A stretch of DNA of 64,000 nt, taken from NCBI GenBank assembly GCA_030268105.1, contig BSDZ01000031.1, positions 186,001-250,000 on the forward strand, given 5' to 3'. The DNA is from Volvox africanus. Taxonomy: Eukaryota; Chlorophyta; Chlorophyceae; Chlamydomonadales; Volvocaceae. Below, in pieces: positions 1 through 10,900 of the stretch. Positions within the stretch are counted from its first letter, which is position 1. Every line of letters begins with the position of its first letter. A program made the translations under genes and the position numbers. The notes beneath the pieces are model-generated. The model had not been told where the DNA came from. It was given only the letters and a program-made list of their open reading frames with translations, and searched no databases.

Positions 1-3000
1 CCTTGGGTTTCATCGCCGGCTGCTCACTCGTCCCGTATGCGGGCATTGCGGTATCCGTCCGCAGGTTGCGGCATCTCACGCTGGTTTCGGATACCCTCCG
101 CGACAGCACTGAGATCCTCATCATGATGGCATGTTTGCTGCTGGTGGTTTTGGTGGTTTTCGGTACCATAATGTATTTTGTGGAGCCCTCAACGTTTGAC
201 AGCATTCCGCAGGTCAGTGTCGACTGGCGAGCGCCTCAGGGGCTGGTTGTAAGGCAAGGGGCGGATATGACAGTGCTTGATGCACGGTGTGGGTGACGGA
301 TGGCGTCTACTGCATTCAGCAGCGTAGCCATCAAGCGGTCTGGCACGTGTACTGAGTAGCCATGGTGCTGTAGTATTGGGCGTTCGATTTTAGGAGCGGC
401 GCCGCTCCGCTGGAAACAAAGTTGATGCAGTGTGTATGTGTGGTTAAACAAAATCTGTTTGGATACAACGATGCCAGTGATTTTAAGGACCGAGTCGTGA
501 CGCGTAGCATATGTCCTTGTCTGTTGACATTGAGGGCGTCTCAATACCTCCTGGCTGGATAGACATGCGGAGCCTCCGCTTTGACGCTATGTCCTTCATG
601 TCCCCAATGAAGGCAATGTACTACGCGCAAACAACCTTAACCACGACGGGCTACGGCGACCTGTACCCCGTGAAACCTTGGGGCAGGTGGGCGAGTGTTT
701 AACGCGCCGCTGGTGCGGGCGGGAAGATCCTTGAAGTGTCTCATGCTGCCATGCATTGCGCTGCTGAGCACGTGGGGTTGGCCCTGCGAGCGGTCCCAGT
801 AAGGTGCAAGCATTAATCTCTCAGTGCGTTTTAAGTTCGTTTCCCTATGTTAGCACCAGCTATGAGAACTATGGTTATGACAAGGAGTGGACCCGTGTAA
901 ATCTTTAGAATTTACGATTAGTCGTCGACACAGCCAGGACAGCAACTGTATCACCATCGGTGCCACGTCAACGTACTATCAGACCAGCACTTCGATCGGT
1001 GAGTTGCGTGGCCTTGCGCTTTACCAAACCGATTGCCGTCCGTTGCAAAATCGCAGATTCGTGGCGGGCGCGGCCATGCTGCTCTGCATGGTGGTCGTGT
1101 CGCTGCCAATCGCTGTCATCGGTGGCAACTTCAGTGAGAAATGGTCGGACTACAAGGAATTTAGGGCCGCTGTCGACCGCAGCTCACGGGTGTACCCTAC
1201 AGCGAGGGAGCTGCGGGGCGAGCTTGAAAGGTATGCTAAAGTTGAGGGGAAGAGTACGATGACGACTGCAAAGGGACCACTAGCAAAATCTTTGAGGGAG
1301 GTAAGGAGGGTGGGCCGAGCCAAATCGACAGTCTGATGCCTTTTTCTTACAGGTATGAGAAGGTTTTGGACGATGTGATGAGACGGCTGCAGGAATGCGA
1401 AGTGGCGTCGGAGAAGCAGCTGCAGATTGTGCGGGAGGAGATTGCGGCCGCGCGCACAGCTCTGGAGCACGGGGATGGGGGTAAGGTAGGCGTTATGTCG
1501 ACCACAGCCGCCGAAAACCGCCTGTTTCATGTGGCCAAGAACATGATGCGTCGTGTACGTCATGGTAGCAGTGGAGCCCTGGTTCGACATGGCAGTTACA
1601 CGGCGGTGCCTCCCACGACCGCAGCACCGTCAATGCGGGGGAGCGCTGCCGATCTCATAGAAATGGCTGATAGCACTGTCTGCGCAAACAGCCTTTCCCA
1701 GGGTCTACAACAGAACATAGATTTGAGAGGGTCTGCAGCTCTGCCGGAGCGCGATGAGGCGCAGCAGGAGGCGGAGGTGGGAGGAGCGGCGGCTGCGGGG
1801 ACGGGATCGGCAGGGTTGAGGCGCGGTCGGAAGTTCAAGGCCATCGTGACATCGGTCATAAGAAACCAAGTTCGGGGCCAAACCGCAGGAGGCATTACCA
1901 TGGTCTCGGAGCCGGGGCTAGGTGACAACACTGTCGCGGTCGCCTCTCTGGGGCCACCTAAAATTGCTTGCGGTCCGACGCATCTGGCAACAAGCAGCGG
2001 CCCCGCAACCGCCGGGGCCTTATCAGCTGGTGCACTGGACGCGTCGGCCCACAGCTCGCGAAACTCCGGGGGGCCATCGCTCCCTCGAGAGTCAGCGCGT
2101 TTCTGCAAAAGTCCCCTGCAGCAGAATGAAAGCAGTTGTGCTCCGCAACTTCACGTGCCGCCTCCACCAACGCCACCTGCGCCGCCTCCGCCTCCGCCGC
2201 CACCGCTACAGCAACCCTCCGTTACCATTGTCTCCCATGAAACCCTCGGTAGCTCCTCAACTGGCGCCGGCGCTGCAGTCTCACCCAGAACGAGCCTCAG
2301 CGCTTTCAAGCGTCATTTGAGCAGCTCCATCACCTTGCTGTTTCCAAGGAAAAGCGAGGCAGTCAATGCCGAGGCGGTGGCTGGCGCAGGGCTGGACGAG
2401 TCTGTGCCTACGGCAACACCCCAACTGCAAGTGGAGTGGTCTGTGCTTGAGGACGCCGGCAAGAGGCTGGAACTTGCTGCGAGGACCTGTAGTCGCGCGC
2501 AGAACCTGCGGATTCGGCAAGAGGCCTTCGCGGCGCAGGCTCGAATCCTGCGAACGGACGAGATGCCGGCAAAGTTTGAGAAGGTGCGAGGATAGCGCGA
2601 ATGAACCCTTAAACGACTTCAAAAGGACATATTTTCCTGTCCGTAATTTTGCATTGCTTGCTTATGCAGGCTTAAATTTTCCTGGCCGTAATTTTAAATT
2701 GCTGACGTATGCAGGCCTATTTGACTTATTTCCCCACTCTCTTTCTTTTTTTGTGCACGGTGCAGTTGGATGAGCAGTACAGGCTCCTGCGTTGCTGGCA
2801 GGATGAGTTGGGCCCGATGGCCGAGCGCATGTGGTGCCTCCGAGACGCGCTGGACGAGCTGGCATGGGGGCTCCAGGAAGGGATGTCGGAGGAGGAGAGA
2901 AAGTACTCACCTGCGAGCCGGGAGGCGCGGGGCATGGCAGACGCAGTGCTGGGTGCCGTGCGCCGGAAGCCAGGCGCCGACGCTGATGCGACGAACAGGG

Positions 3001-3119
3001 GTGGCAGCGTGCGCGCGGCCGCAAGTGCAGCCACTACCATTCTGCGCCCTGAGGGAGTGGTTGATGTATCCACGAGGACCGGTAGCACGCGGGCTTCTGT
3101 TACATCACTGCAAAAGTGA
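1..3119 (+). CDS. Voltage-gated-type potassium channel, 3' part (partial, 5 exons)
   Basis: Plasma- or organelle-membrane K+ channel subunit; the gene begins before the window. Exons I support: about 65-212 (or from 1), 508-686, 1057-1230, 1353-2583 and 2766-3119. The splice phases agree at the last three junctions; the 212/508 junction is phase-compatible but its acceptor is uncertain. In order they encode an Arg-containing S4-S5 segment (VRRLRHLTLVSDTLRDS), hydrophobic S5 ending in YFVE, a pore helix and selectivity filter TTTGYGDLYP, S6 (VVVSLPIAVIGGNF), then a cytosolic tail. TTxGYGD followed by the S6 PIAV motif (PVP-like hinge) is typical of Kv channels. The tail of roughly 530 residues starts with a predicted coiled coil (YEKVLDDVMRRLQ...), passes through a low-complexity Ala/Ser/Pro region including PPPPPPPP, and ends with another helical stretch. 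The stop TGA is at 3117-3119. No cyclic-nucleotide-binding domain is visible. S1-S4 lie upstream and are unseen, so the voltage-sensor class is inferred. Confidence 0.85.
2632..2716 (+). repeat. Imperfect 45-bp tandem duplication inside last intron of K+ channel gene
   Basis: Two copies of a 45-bp unit begin at 2632 and 2677. Both contain ttttcctg-ccgtaatttt and end near tatgcaggc, so the unit duplicates an acceptor-like AG. The acceptor that keeps the frame is further on, at 2764-2765. Confidence 0.7.
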
Positions 3120-4911
3120 CGCAAGGGTGCCCCCGCTGCTATGTGGATGCCAGCGAGGGATTGGGAGGCCTGGATATAGGCCGCGTAGTGATAGAACACT
3201 ATAATTCAGCGCGGCGGCTGCATGCCACAAGAGCTGTCTGCACAAGGCTTCCTCCACTGCAGCATCATGCGCTCGAAGATGGTTGAAGAAGCGCATGCGG
3301 CAGGGCAAGGCTCGTTCAGGAGTGCTGGCGTATGGTAGTGAAAGAGGAGCCTTCCTCCAGCGCAGCCCCTGCAATGCTTTTCGGGGAATTGAACATAAAA
3401 TACGTGTGCGCGCGACGTTATTCGATAGCCGTATGTTATGTGCTCGTGGTTGGGTTGTATGCATCTCTAGGGGCAGTGACACCTTATCCTGGCCCTGATG
3501 CCAAGTGCGAATGCAGGTGGGCGTACAGGAAATGTATATGTGGGCGTGTGTAGGAAGTTTATGAGTTGTTTAGGAAGCGGCCCAAAAGACGAGAGGGTGC
3601 ACTTACCGTACAGGCATTTTGCTGTGTACTCATTGACGAATGATTCGAAAAGCCTGGAGGTGATCATCATCACTGTGCGATCTTCAATATCGTTCAGGTT
3701 GCATTGCCTTTCCATCACAATGTGATACCGCTATGTCACCGTGCTGCTATCAGCTGATGGCTGCAAGTGGGGATGGCTCGTGATTGGAGGATGAGGACCT
3801 CATGCGGAATGATGAGTGCGTCAATCTTTTTAAGTTATGTTTCTTGAAATGGGCTACCATGACTGACCCAACCACGAGTATGGTGCATATCCCATGTCTT
3901 ACAGGCCTTGGGATATGCACCATACTCGTGGTTGGGTGCCCTTTATGGACCTCCTTCTAGGGCATTGCATAACGTGCGTGATAGGAGGGTTCTGCCGGTT
4001 CGGTCGACTCGTACTGCATTTGCTCGACAAATCTGCGATACTATGATTGCAATCCTGTATATGACATGGTTCCTATGTCCCTTTTTCTGATGATGTTCAC
4101 TACGAGTGCTGTATTGCATGTGAGCTCCAAAGGACCGTTGCGATGGCGGTCTGCATGGTTGGTTACCCAGGAGGATGATTGTTCAAGCTAGGTTCTGAAG
4201 GCATACAAACAGTTCTCTGCTTGATTGCATCTGTATCCTCTTTCATGTACTTACGGAAGAGTGGTTGCTATCGTGTATCTTCTTTGACATCGGTAACGCA
4301 ACATCTGCAGGGTGTGTGGTACAGTTGTGTATGAACGCCAATCCGTCATCCCGATGCCCCACGTTTCACACACTCATTGCATATGAACGCCTCCATGAGT
4401 CCCAGGAAACCTGTAAGGACTTCGCGTGCACAGCCTGGGACAAAGCAGATGTCATACATGCTGGTTAGCGCCGCTTTACAATTGAACAGGCGTCGCTTAT
4501 GCACAGACGCACGCAAGCGCGTCCGATATGTGGCCAATGATGTATCAGCATGGTATAAGCGAAGAGCCCAGGTTATCCTAGACTCCTGACATATGAAGGT
4601 TTCGACTTTCGAGCCGAGCGTACGGGAATTCGTACCAGCCTCCTTTCGCACGCTTGTGTGCTTTTGCCTCCCGTGCGAAATATTTGTAGATTTGTAAGGG
4701 CAAATACATTCTACGTTCTTGCTAAATATAATATACAATTGTCGCTTTAAAGGGGTCAAGCAGCCAAACGCGACCTTGATGCCATGCCCTTCGCTGCATA
4801 TACATCCTTTAAATGTTTTAACGTTAATGCTATTTTAACTCATAATATTTCAACTTGCCTTAAGACCTTTTGGCGCGCAACGTGACAGTGCGCTTACGGT
4901 AGGAAGCAAAC
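3120..4911. other. Intergenic / UTR stretch between K+ channel and TPR-like gene
   Basis: No coding exon could be supported on either strand. The first part is presumably the 3' UTR of the channel gene, and the last part the 5' UTR or promoter of the gene starting at 4912. The only clear structure is the perfect inverted repeat at 3866-3937. TGTAA poly(A)-like words occur near 4410 and 4690, too far away to assign confidently. Confidence 0.5.
3866..3937. repeat. Perfect 29-bp inverted repeat (hairpin) with 14-nt loop
   Basis: The arm at 3866-3894 is exactly complementary to the arm at 3909-3937; the loop is 3895-3908. The transcript of either strand would fold into an uninterrupted 29-bp stem. 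Possible readings are a small-RNA precursor, a very small palindromic insertion, or the result of a local inverted duplication. No mismatch or bulge is present, which is unusual for an old structure. Confidence 0.85.
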
Positions 4912-7900
4912 ATGGTGGACTCGGAGCGTAGAGTTGCGGACCTGGAGCAAGCGCTCCAGGCTGCAAATGCACAGGTGGGAACAAATTCAGGATGGACACC
5001 GATCGTGGTGTGCTTGCGCAATTGCGCGAGAGATTATTTGATTACCCACGTCCGTGCAGATGGAAGCAAATGACATGTCGTATTCACTGGCGCTTAAGGT
5101 ACAGAGCCGTGTATGACGTAAGGTTGAAATGGCTTTGCCGAAACTCAATACCTTTTCGCTGTTTGACGCAGCACTATCAGCAAAATGAGGAGCACTGGTC
5201 CATTGAAAAGAGGCAGTTGCAAGAAAAAATTGACAAGCTAGGGGTGGACCTAGAGCAGCGGTCTCAGGTACGGGGTAAGAGGGGAGAGACATCGTCTCGG
5301 CTCCTCAAACAGAAGGGCCCCATGCCGACCGCAGGTCCAGGAGGAGCTTGCACGGGTAGCCCATGAGCTGCGCGGGAAGCAGCGCGCCCTTGATGAGCTG
5401 CAGGGTGCCCTCAGCGTAGTCACTGAACAACGAAGCAACACGACTAAGACTCTCGATAGCCTTAGGACTGTGCTAGTGGCTAAGGATGAGGAAGTCGCCG
5501 TCCTTACCAAGCAGAAGGCGGACCTGATCGACCTGGTGCACCAGTTGCAGACGTCCTTAAATAGCAATGACAACACACGGCAACTGGCGCTGCTGCAGAC
5601 GCAGTATGATCAGGTAGCGTAGGAGGGGAGGGTACGACCGTGTGCCGACCGCGTCACAAGAATCGATTGGCGATTATAACTTACCAAACACCGTAATCTA
5701 CCTGTTCGCTTACTTCGGCAAAGCATCCGCGCCGCCGTACCTTTCTCTGAGAGGGGGGTGATCAATATACCAAGGAGTGGGGCCGAGGAGTCTCAAAGAG
5801 GCGGCGGGTTATATTGCATATGAGTGTGACCAGGCGTGTATGTAAGCATCTTATGCCTTCAGGCGATTGAATGCACTCGCTGGACTTCTCAGGGCATTTA
5901 TGACGCTACTGCAAGCACGCTGTCATGGTTTTCAACATTGCCTCTGCATCGCTGTTAAACTTTCGAGCAGGATCGGAGGTTCTGGGAGAGCAAGCTCAAG
6001 CTCTTGGAGGATGATTTGAACGCTAAGAACAATTTGTTGTTGGATGATAGGAGGTAAATGCTACCAGGGCTACTGGTTCGTGTATACATGTTCTTTGTGG
6101 GCCATGTGGATGTGATCTCCTTGCCGCCGCCCATTAGAATGGCGATTGTTGTGTACCATTATTTTCGAGACAGATAAACCTGAAAAAATGGCAAGGACAG
6201 CCTGTATCTGGGACTTGTTTGGACATCATAAATTCCGGCAATGAAGGCATGCCTGCCTTGGCGTACGGATCGTGATAATTTTATTCGCGTGATGGGTGCT
6301 AGTGTTGCGTTGACGCCGTTCTCTCTTGACCGCAATAACGTACACTCCTTGCTGCAGGCGCGCCTCCGGTGAGCAGCTTGCCCTTCGGCAGAAGGTGGCG
6401 GAGCTGGAGTACAGCAACCAGGTCTCGGACAATGCGCGCAAGCAGCTGGAGGCGCAGCTACGGGAGCTGGATGGCTTCCTGCGCGACGCCCGCAAGTGAG
6501 TCCAGGAAAGGGCTAAAACTGGTGTGGTGTGTTGGACTAGGAAAGGAGCTTGCTACGGCATTGAGATGGGACAGGTTACTTGAGCTGCATTGGAGTAATC
6601 ATAGTGATTGGCACGCATTTCCATTGGGTCCTAATTTCCGGCATGGGGTTTTGGCTACGGGCTAGCCAGTTTGCCTAGTTATACAATGAAAAGCCCTTCC
6701 CCTCCTCATGCTGCCCGTGATGGCAACAAGTCCGAGACATTTATAACAAAGGGCTGGACTTTAGCTGGTGATTTATGAATAGAACGGACGAGTAGTTTGC
6801 ATGTATGGACATGATGGTGAGGACTGGGCCCCTTACTCTCGATGGCCCTTTATGGCATTTCATATGTATGCTATACTATGCTAACCTAATCAACTGTACT
6901 TGGGTAACCACCTGTGCTAACCACCTGTGCTTGGGTATATCCCAAACGCGCTGTAGGCAAGCCCATGACTTGGAGCAGGAAAAGATAGACGTGGAGGAGC
7001 ACTGGCGCCGGCAGGTGAGGGATAAAGAGGCATGGGAAACGCGGGTGCAAAAGACGGACGAAAACAGAGTTCAGAGGCGAAACGTTTACCATACCGGGAC
7101 ACCACGACATCCCTGAATTTACGAAAAATGTGGCAGTTGCGGCCAGCAGCAGTTTGTGGGCGCGATCACACCCTAACACCCTATAAAGCTGTACAGTACC
7201 GTCAATGCATCGGTAGCTCTTCCGCGTTGGCGCAACCTGCGGATTCATCTGGGAATCTTCTTGCTGGGTGACCTCGGGATGGATGACTTGCTGTGCGTGC
7301 AGGCAACCGAGTATCAGCACCTGACGATGCAGCACCAGGCAGCCCGGATGGCCGCTGAAGAGGAGGCTTCGGCGTTAAGGGCGCAGCTGGGGGATTTGCA
7401 GGGTCAGTTGCAGGTGAGCCCCCAGAGGGTGAAATGGCAAACAGGGGGGACTTCATTCATTGACGAAAATAGGGATGAGTTGACAGCTAATTCCTAACAG
7501 CAGACCTTTCACATCATTAGCTCGTTTGATTACGCACTCAAGTGATCGACTCGGTTCCCCTTCAACCGATGAAACTATTGATCGTGGCACTATAAGCCGA
7601 TGATAAACCTGTGGCGACGGTAAATGGCCAGGGCATTAATTCTCAGTGTTGCTCCAACGTTTTCCTAATTACAGGTTCTGCAGGCTATATCCGACGAAGC
7701 AGCCAACAAAGTGGATGCACTGCAGTCGGCTTATGGCAGCGCCTCGCAGCGTCATAAGGCCCAGATTCAACACCTCAACGCCATTATCGCTGCTGCGATG
7801 TCCTCAGGTGATGTCACTGTACTAACCAACGCTTTGCCGCCAGGATCTCCAGAGGCGGCAGCAGCAGCACGTGGCGCGGTCACCGCTGGCCGAAGTGGCG

Positions 7901-10900
7901 CTGCTATAGATCCGGTGACGCCTGGGGTGCAATTGGTCGCAAACACAGCCGGAACGACGCCCGCAACGACCCTAGTGGCCGCTGGAGAGACAGTGCTGCA
8001 GGGCAAGACTGTGATGGAGGTGTGGGCCATGTATCAGGAGATGGTGAGCTGCGGGACGGACAGTAGAGTCGAATTCGGCGATGCTGATATCTGAACCTAG
8101 CGGGCTGCGCTCAGGCGAACAAGTGTTGTCATGAGCAGGGCCTGGATAGCATTTACTGAGGCGTTAATCCATGTATAACCGCTTGCAGCAATGGCGGCGC
8201 GGTATTGAGCTCAGAACATGACATAAAGGCATTGAGGATGCAATTAGTATGCTACAGGTTCTCGAAACGAGAGGTGCGCTTGCCAGCCTGGAGGTGGCAC
8301 GTATATCACGCTGCCTTATGGCTTACATCCATGTCATGTCATATCATGTTCCCGACGTGCATATATAAACAGAATATAAACAGCCCTTATGCTATGGCGT
8401 CCCGCACTGTCTATTTCGGTTCCCGCAGCAAGACGCTTGGCATCAGGAGCGTGCAGAGGCTCGGAAGATGCGAAGCTTCATGGAGACCATTGCGGCAGAT
8501 CTGGAGGCTAAGATGGCGTTCAGCGCACGGCAGCAGGAAGAGGCAGACAAAGTGCGAGAGGCGCTCGACCAGTCCATGGTGGGTGCGACCTAGATTCAAG
8601 TACCAGCTGTCCGCGTTTCTGCACGGGGCGCTCTCTCTTGCCAGATGCCATAGTATCCGCCAAAGGTCATGTGCACCTAGCTCATAAGATTTAATGTGTT
8701 TCTTGAGGCTGTACTGCAGATGGCAAAACCTTGTCTAGCATTGGCTGACGCCATGACTGATTGCGCATATGACTGCGCGCGCGTGCCAATCCACAGGCCA
8801 CTGTGGGGACCCTGGAAGAGAGCAACCGGCGGCTTCAAGATTCCCTGTCCACGGCTCAGGGTTCCTTGGAGCGCAAGGAGTCGGAGAAACGTTCCCAGGA
8901 TCAAACAATCCGGGACCTCAGCCAACAGGTATTGCGCATGTTGGCATGGACGGGGCCGCCCTGGTTCTTGGGCAAGTTTGTATCCTGGCGCCCTTTCCCG
9001 TGGCGCCCCTTATATTGTGCGTCCTTCGCCGAAGTTGTGTGACAATTAAGTTTTATTGTGTATACATAAAACTATTGTCCTTGCGTGTGTAGGTTAAAGT
9101 ACTGATGGAGGAGGTGCAGCGGTTGAGTGGAAAGCCCATCGCGCGCAGCAGCAGCGGCAGCATGGGCTCAGCTGGTGGGTTGACCGTCGGAAACAGAGTT
9201 ACCGCTGATCAGCTGATCAGTGCCACTGACGTAATTAACCACCGGCTAGTCACATTCCGCACGCTGGACGAACTGGTGGAACAGAACAGGCAAGTGCGCT
9301 TCTGGCTTCGTTGGTGGATTTGGCGGGGATTGGAAAATTCTCGCCCACAGGGGCTAGGGTGATGAGAGTGCTGAAAGAGCACAGGGTCCGGGGCTAATAA
9401 TTCCATCGCTATTTCCAAAAGAATTTGAGCAACACTTGTGCTGTGCATGATCGCAGCGACTAATGATGTAAGTGCCTAGAGCTAGGGATGCGTAACCGCG
9501 GCTCTACATGGCATTGAGCATGCATGAACCCAACACCGACATGGCATTGAACATGCCTGCCGTGGCTCTTTCAGCCGTCGGGGTATGTGGGCTCTATCCC
9601 TGTCCCATCTATTCCAATCCCATTCGAATGCCCGCCTCGTCTTCCACAGGCGGCTTCTGACCATGGTTAGAAAGCTCGGGGCTGAGAATGAGCGCAGTCG
9701 GGAGGAGGTGGCCCGGGACGTGGCGCATCAGTTTGCGGCCCGTGAGCAGGAACACAAGTGAGTGGTGCTGGCAAAGGGGTGCGCTATTGAGGAGGGCGAT
9801 GCCGAACGACAAGAATGGTGGATGACGGGATTTCGGTCGGCGAATGATGTAGTAGTGGGGTTTAGGTTTGCATCTGTCAACCAGCTTGCCGGATTACGTC
9901 CTGGTCGGGAGCTTTTGTATCCGAGCTAGCTTTAAGGAAAGCGAACCTGATATTGAAGCACAGGGGATATTGAACAACTCTACTCGAAGAGAGCTGTGGA
10001 GTACAAATTGCCAAGCAAGAATCATCTCACCGCGCGTGCAGGTCGACGATTGCGGAACTGCAACAACTTACTGCAGAGCTTACGGGGGCGACAAGCGTCT
10101 CAACTAAGCGGATTAGTGAGCTAACTGCCCGCACCGTCGAACTTGAGGCAGCGCTGGTGGCAGCGAAGGCAGCAGCGCGTGGGGCCTCGACAATTGGCGA
10201 TGGCGGTGGCGGAACTGCGCCGGTGTCACCAGGGGCTAGATCGCCACCGCCGGGCGATGCGGCTGGACCTGCTGATGACGGCGCAGCTGCGCCAGATACA
10301 GCAGATCTGGCACGGGCCAATGAGGATTTGAGTCAAATGCGACAGGAGATGAGGTCACTTGTTGACACAATGCAGACACAGGTGATGCGGGGTCGCAGAT
10401 GTTGTTACGGGACACTTGGAAAAGGGTTCGTGATGTATCAGCGACGATATTGAAAGCGCATTCATCCGTTCATTGGAACTTACCAGAGTTCCTCATGTCT
10501 GCGCCGATAGGTGAATGAACTTCGCGAGAAGCTGGCAGCGGCAGCATCGGAGTCGGCACGCTACGCAGGCCGTGCAGAGGACTGGCGACAACGGTGCACG
10601 ACGCTGGAGTCCCTGCGGGAGAGCGAGCTGGCTATGCGCAATGCGTTGGCAGCGGAGAAAGCACAGCTGAGTGCGCTGCTGGCGACGGCGCAGCATAAGG
10701 CAGATATGGCGCAACAATCGGTGGAGGAGCTGCAGGCGCAGGTACGCCTTTTACGCATCTATTTATGCACATGTTGTGGATATTGACAGACTCTCACGAC
10801 AGGGTTCTCTAGGGTATTACGACTACCTTGCCGCGGCAACACGTCACAAGCAAGATGTCACGGAGCCGGGATAATAACGTTACAACCCATTTAAGCATTC

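Noticed and set aside
4346..4759. 137-codon minus-strand open frame upstream of the TPR-like gene
   Set aside because: No recognisable motif, unbalanced composition, no splice context, and it lies in the probable 5' flank of a plus-strand gene.
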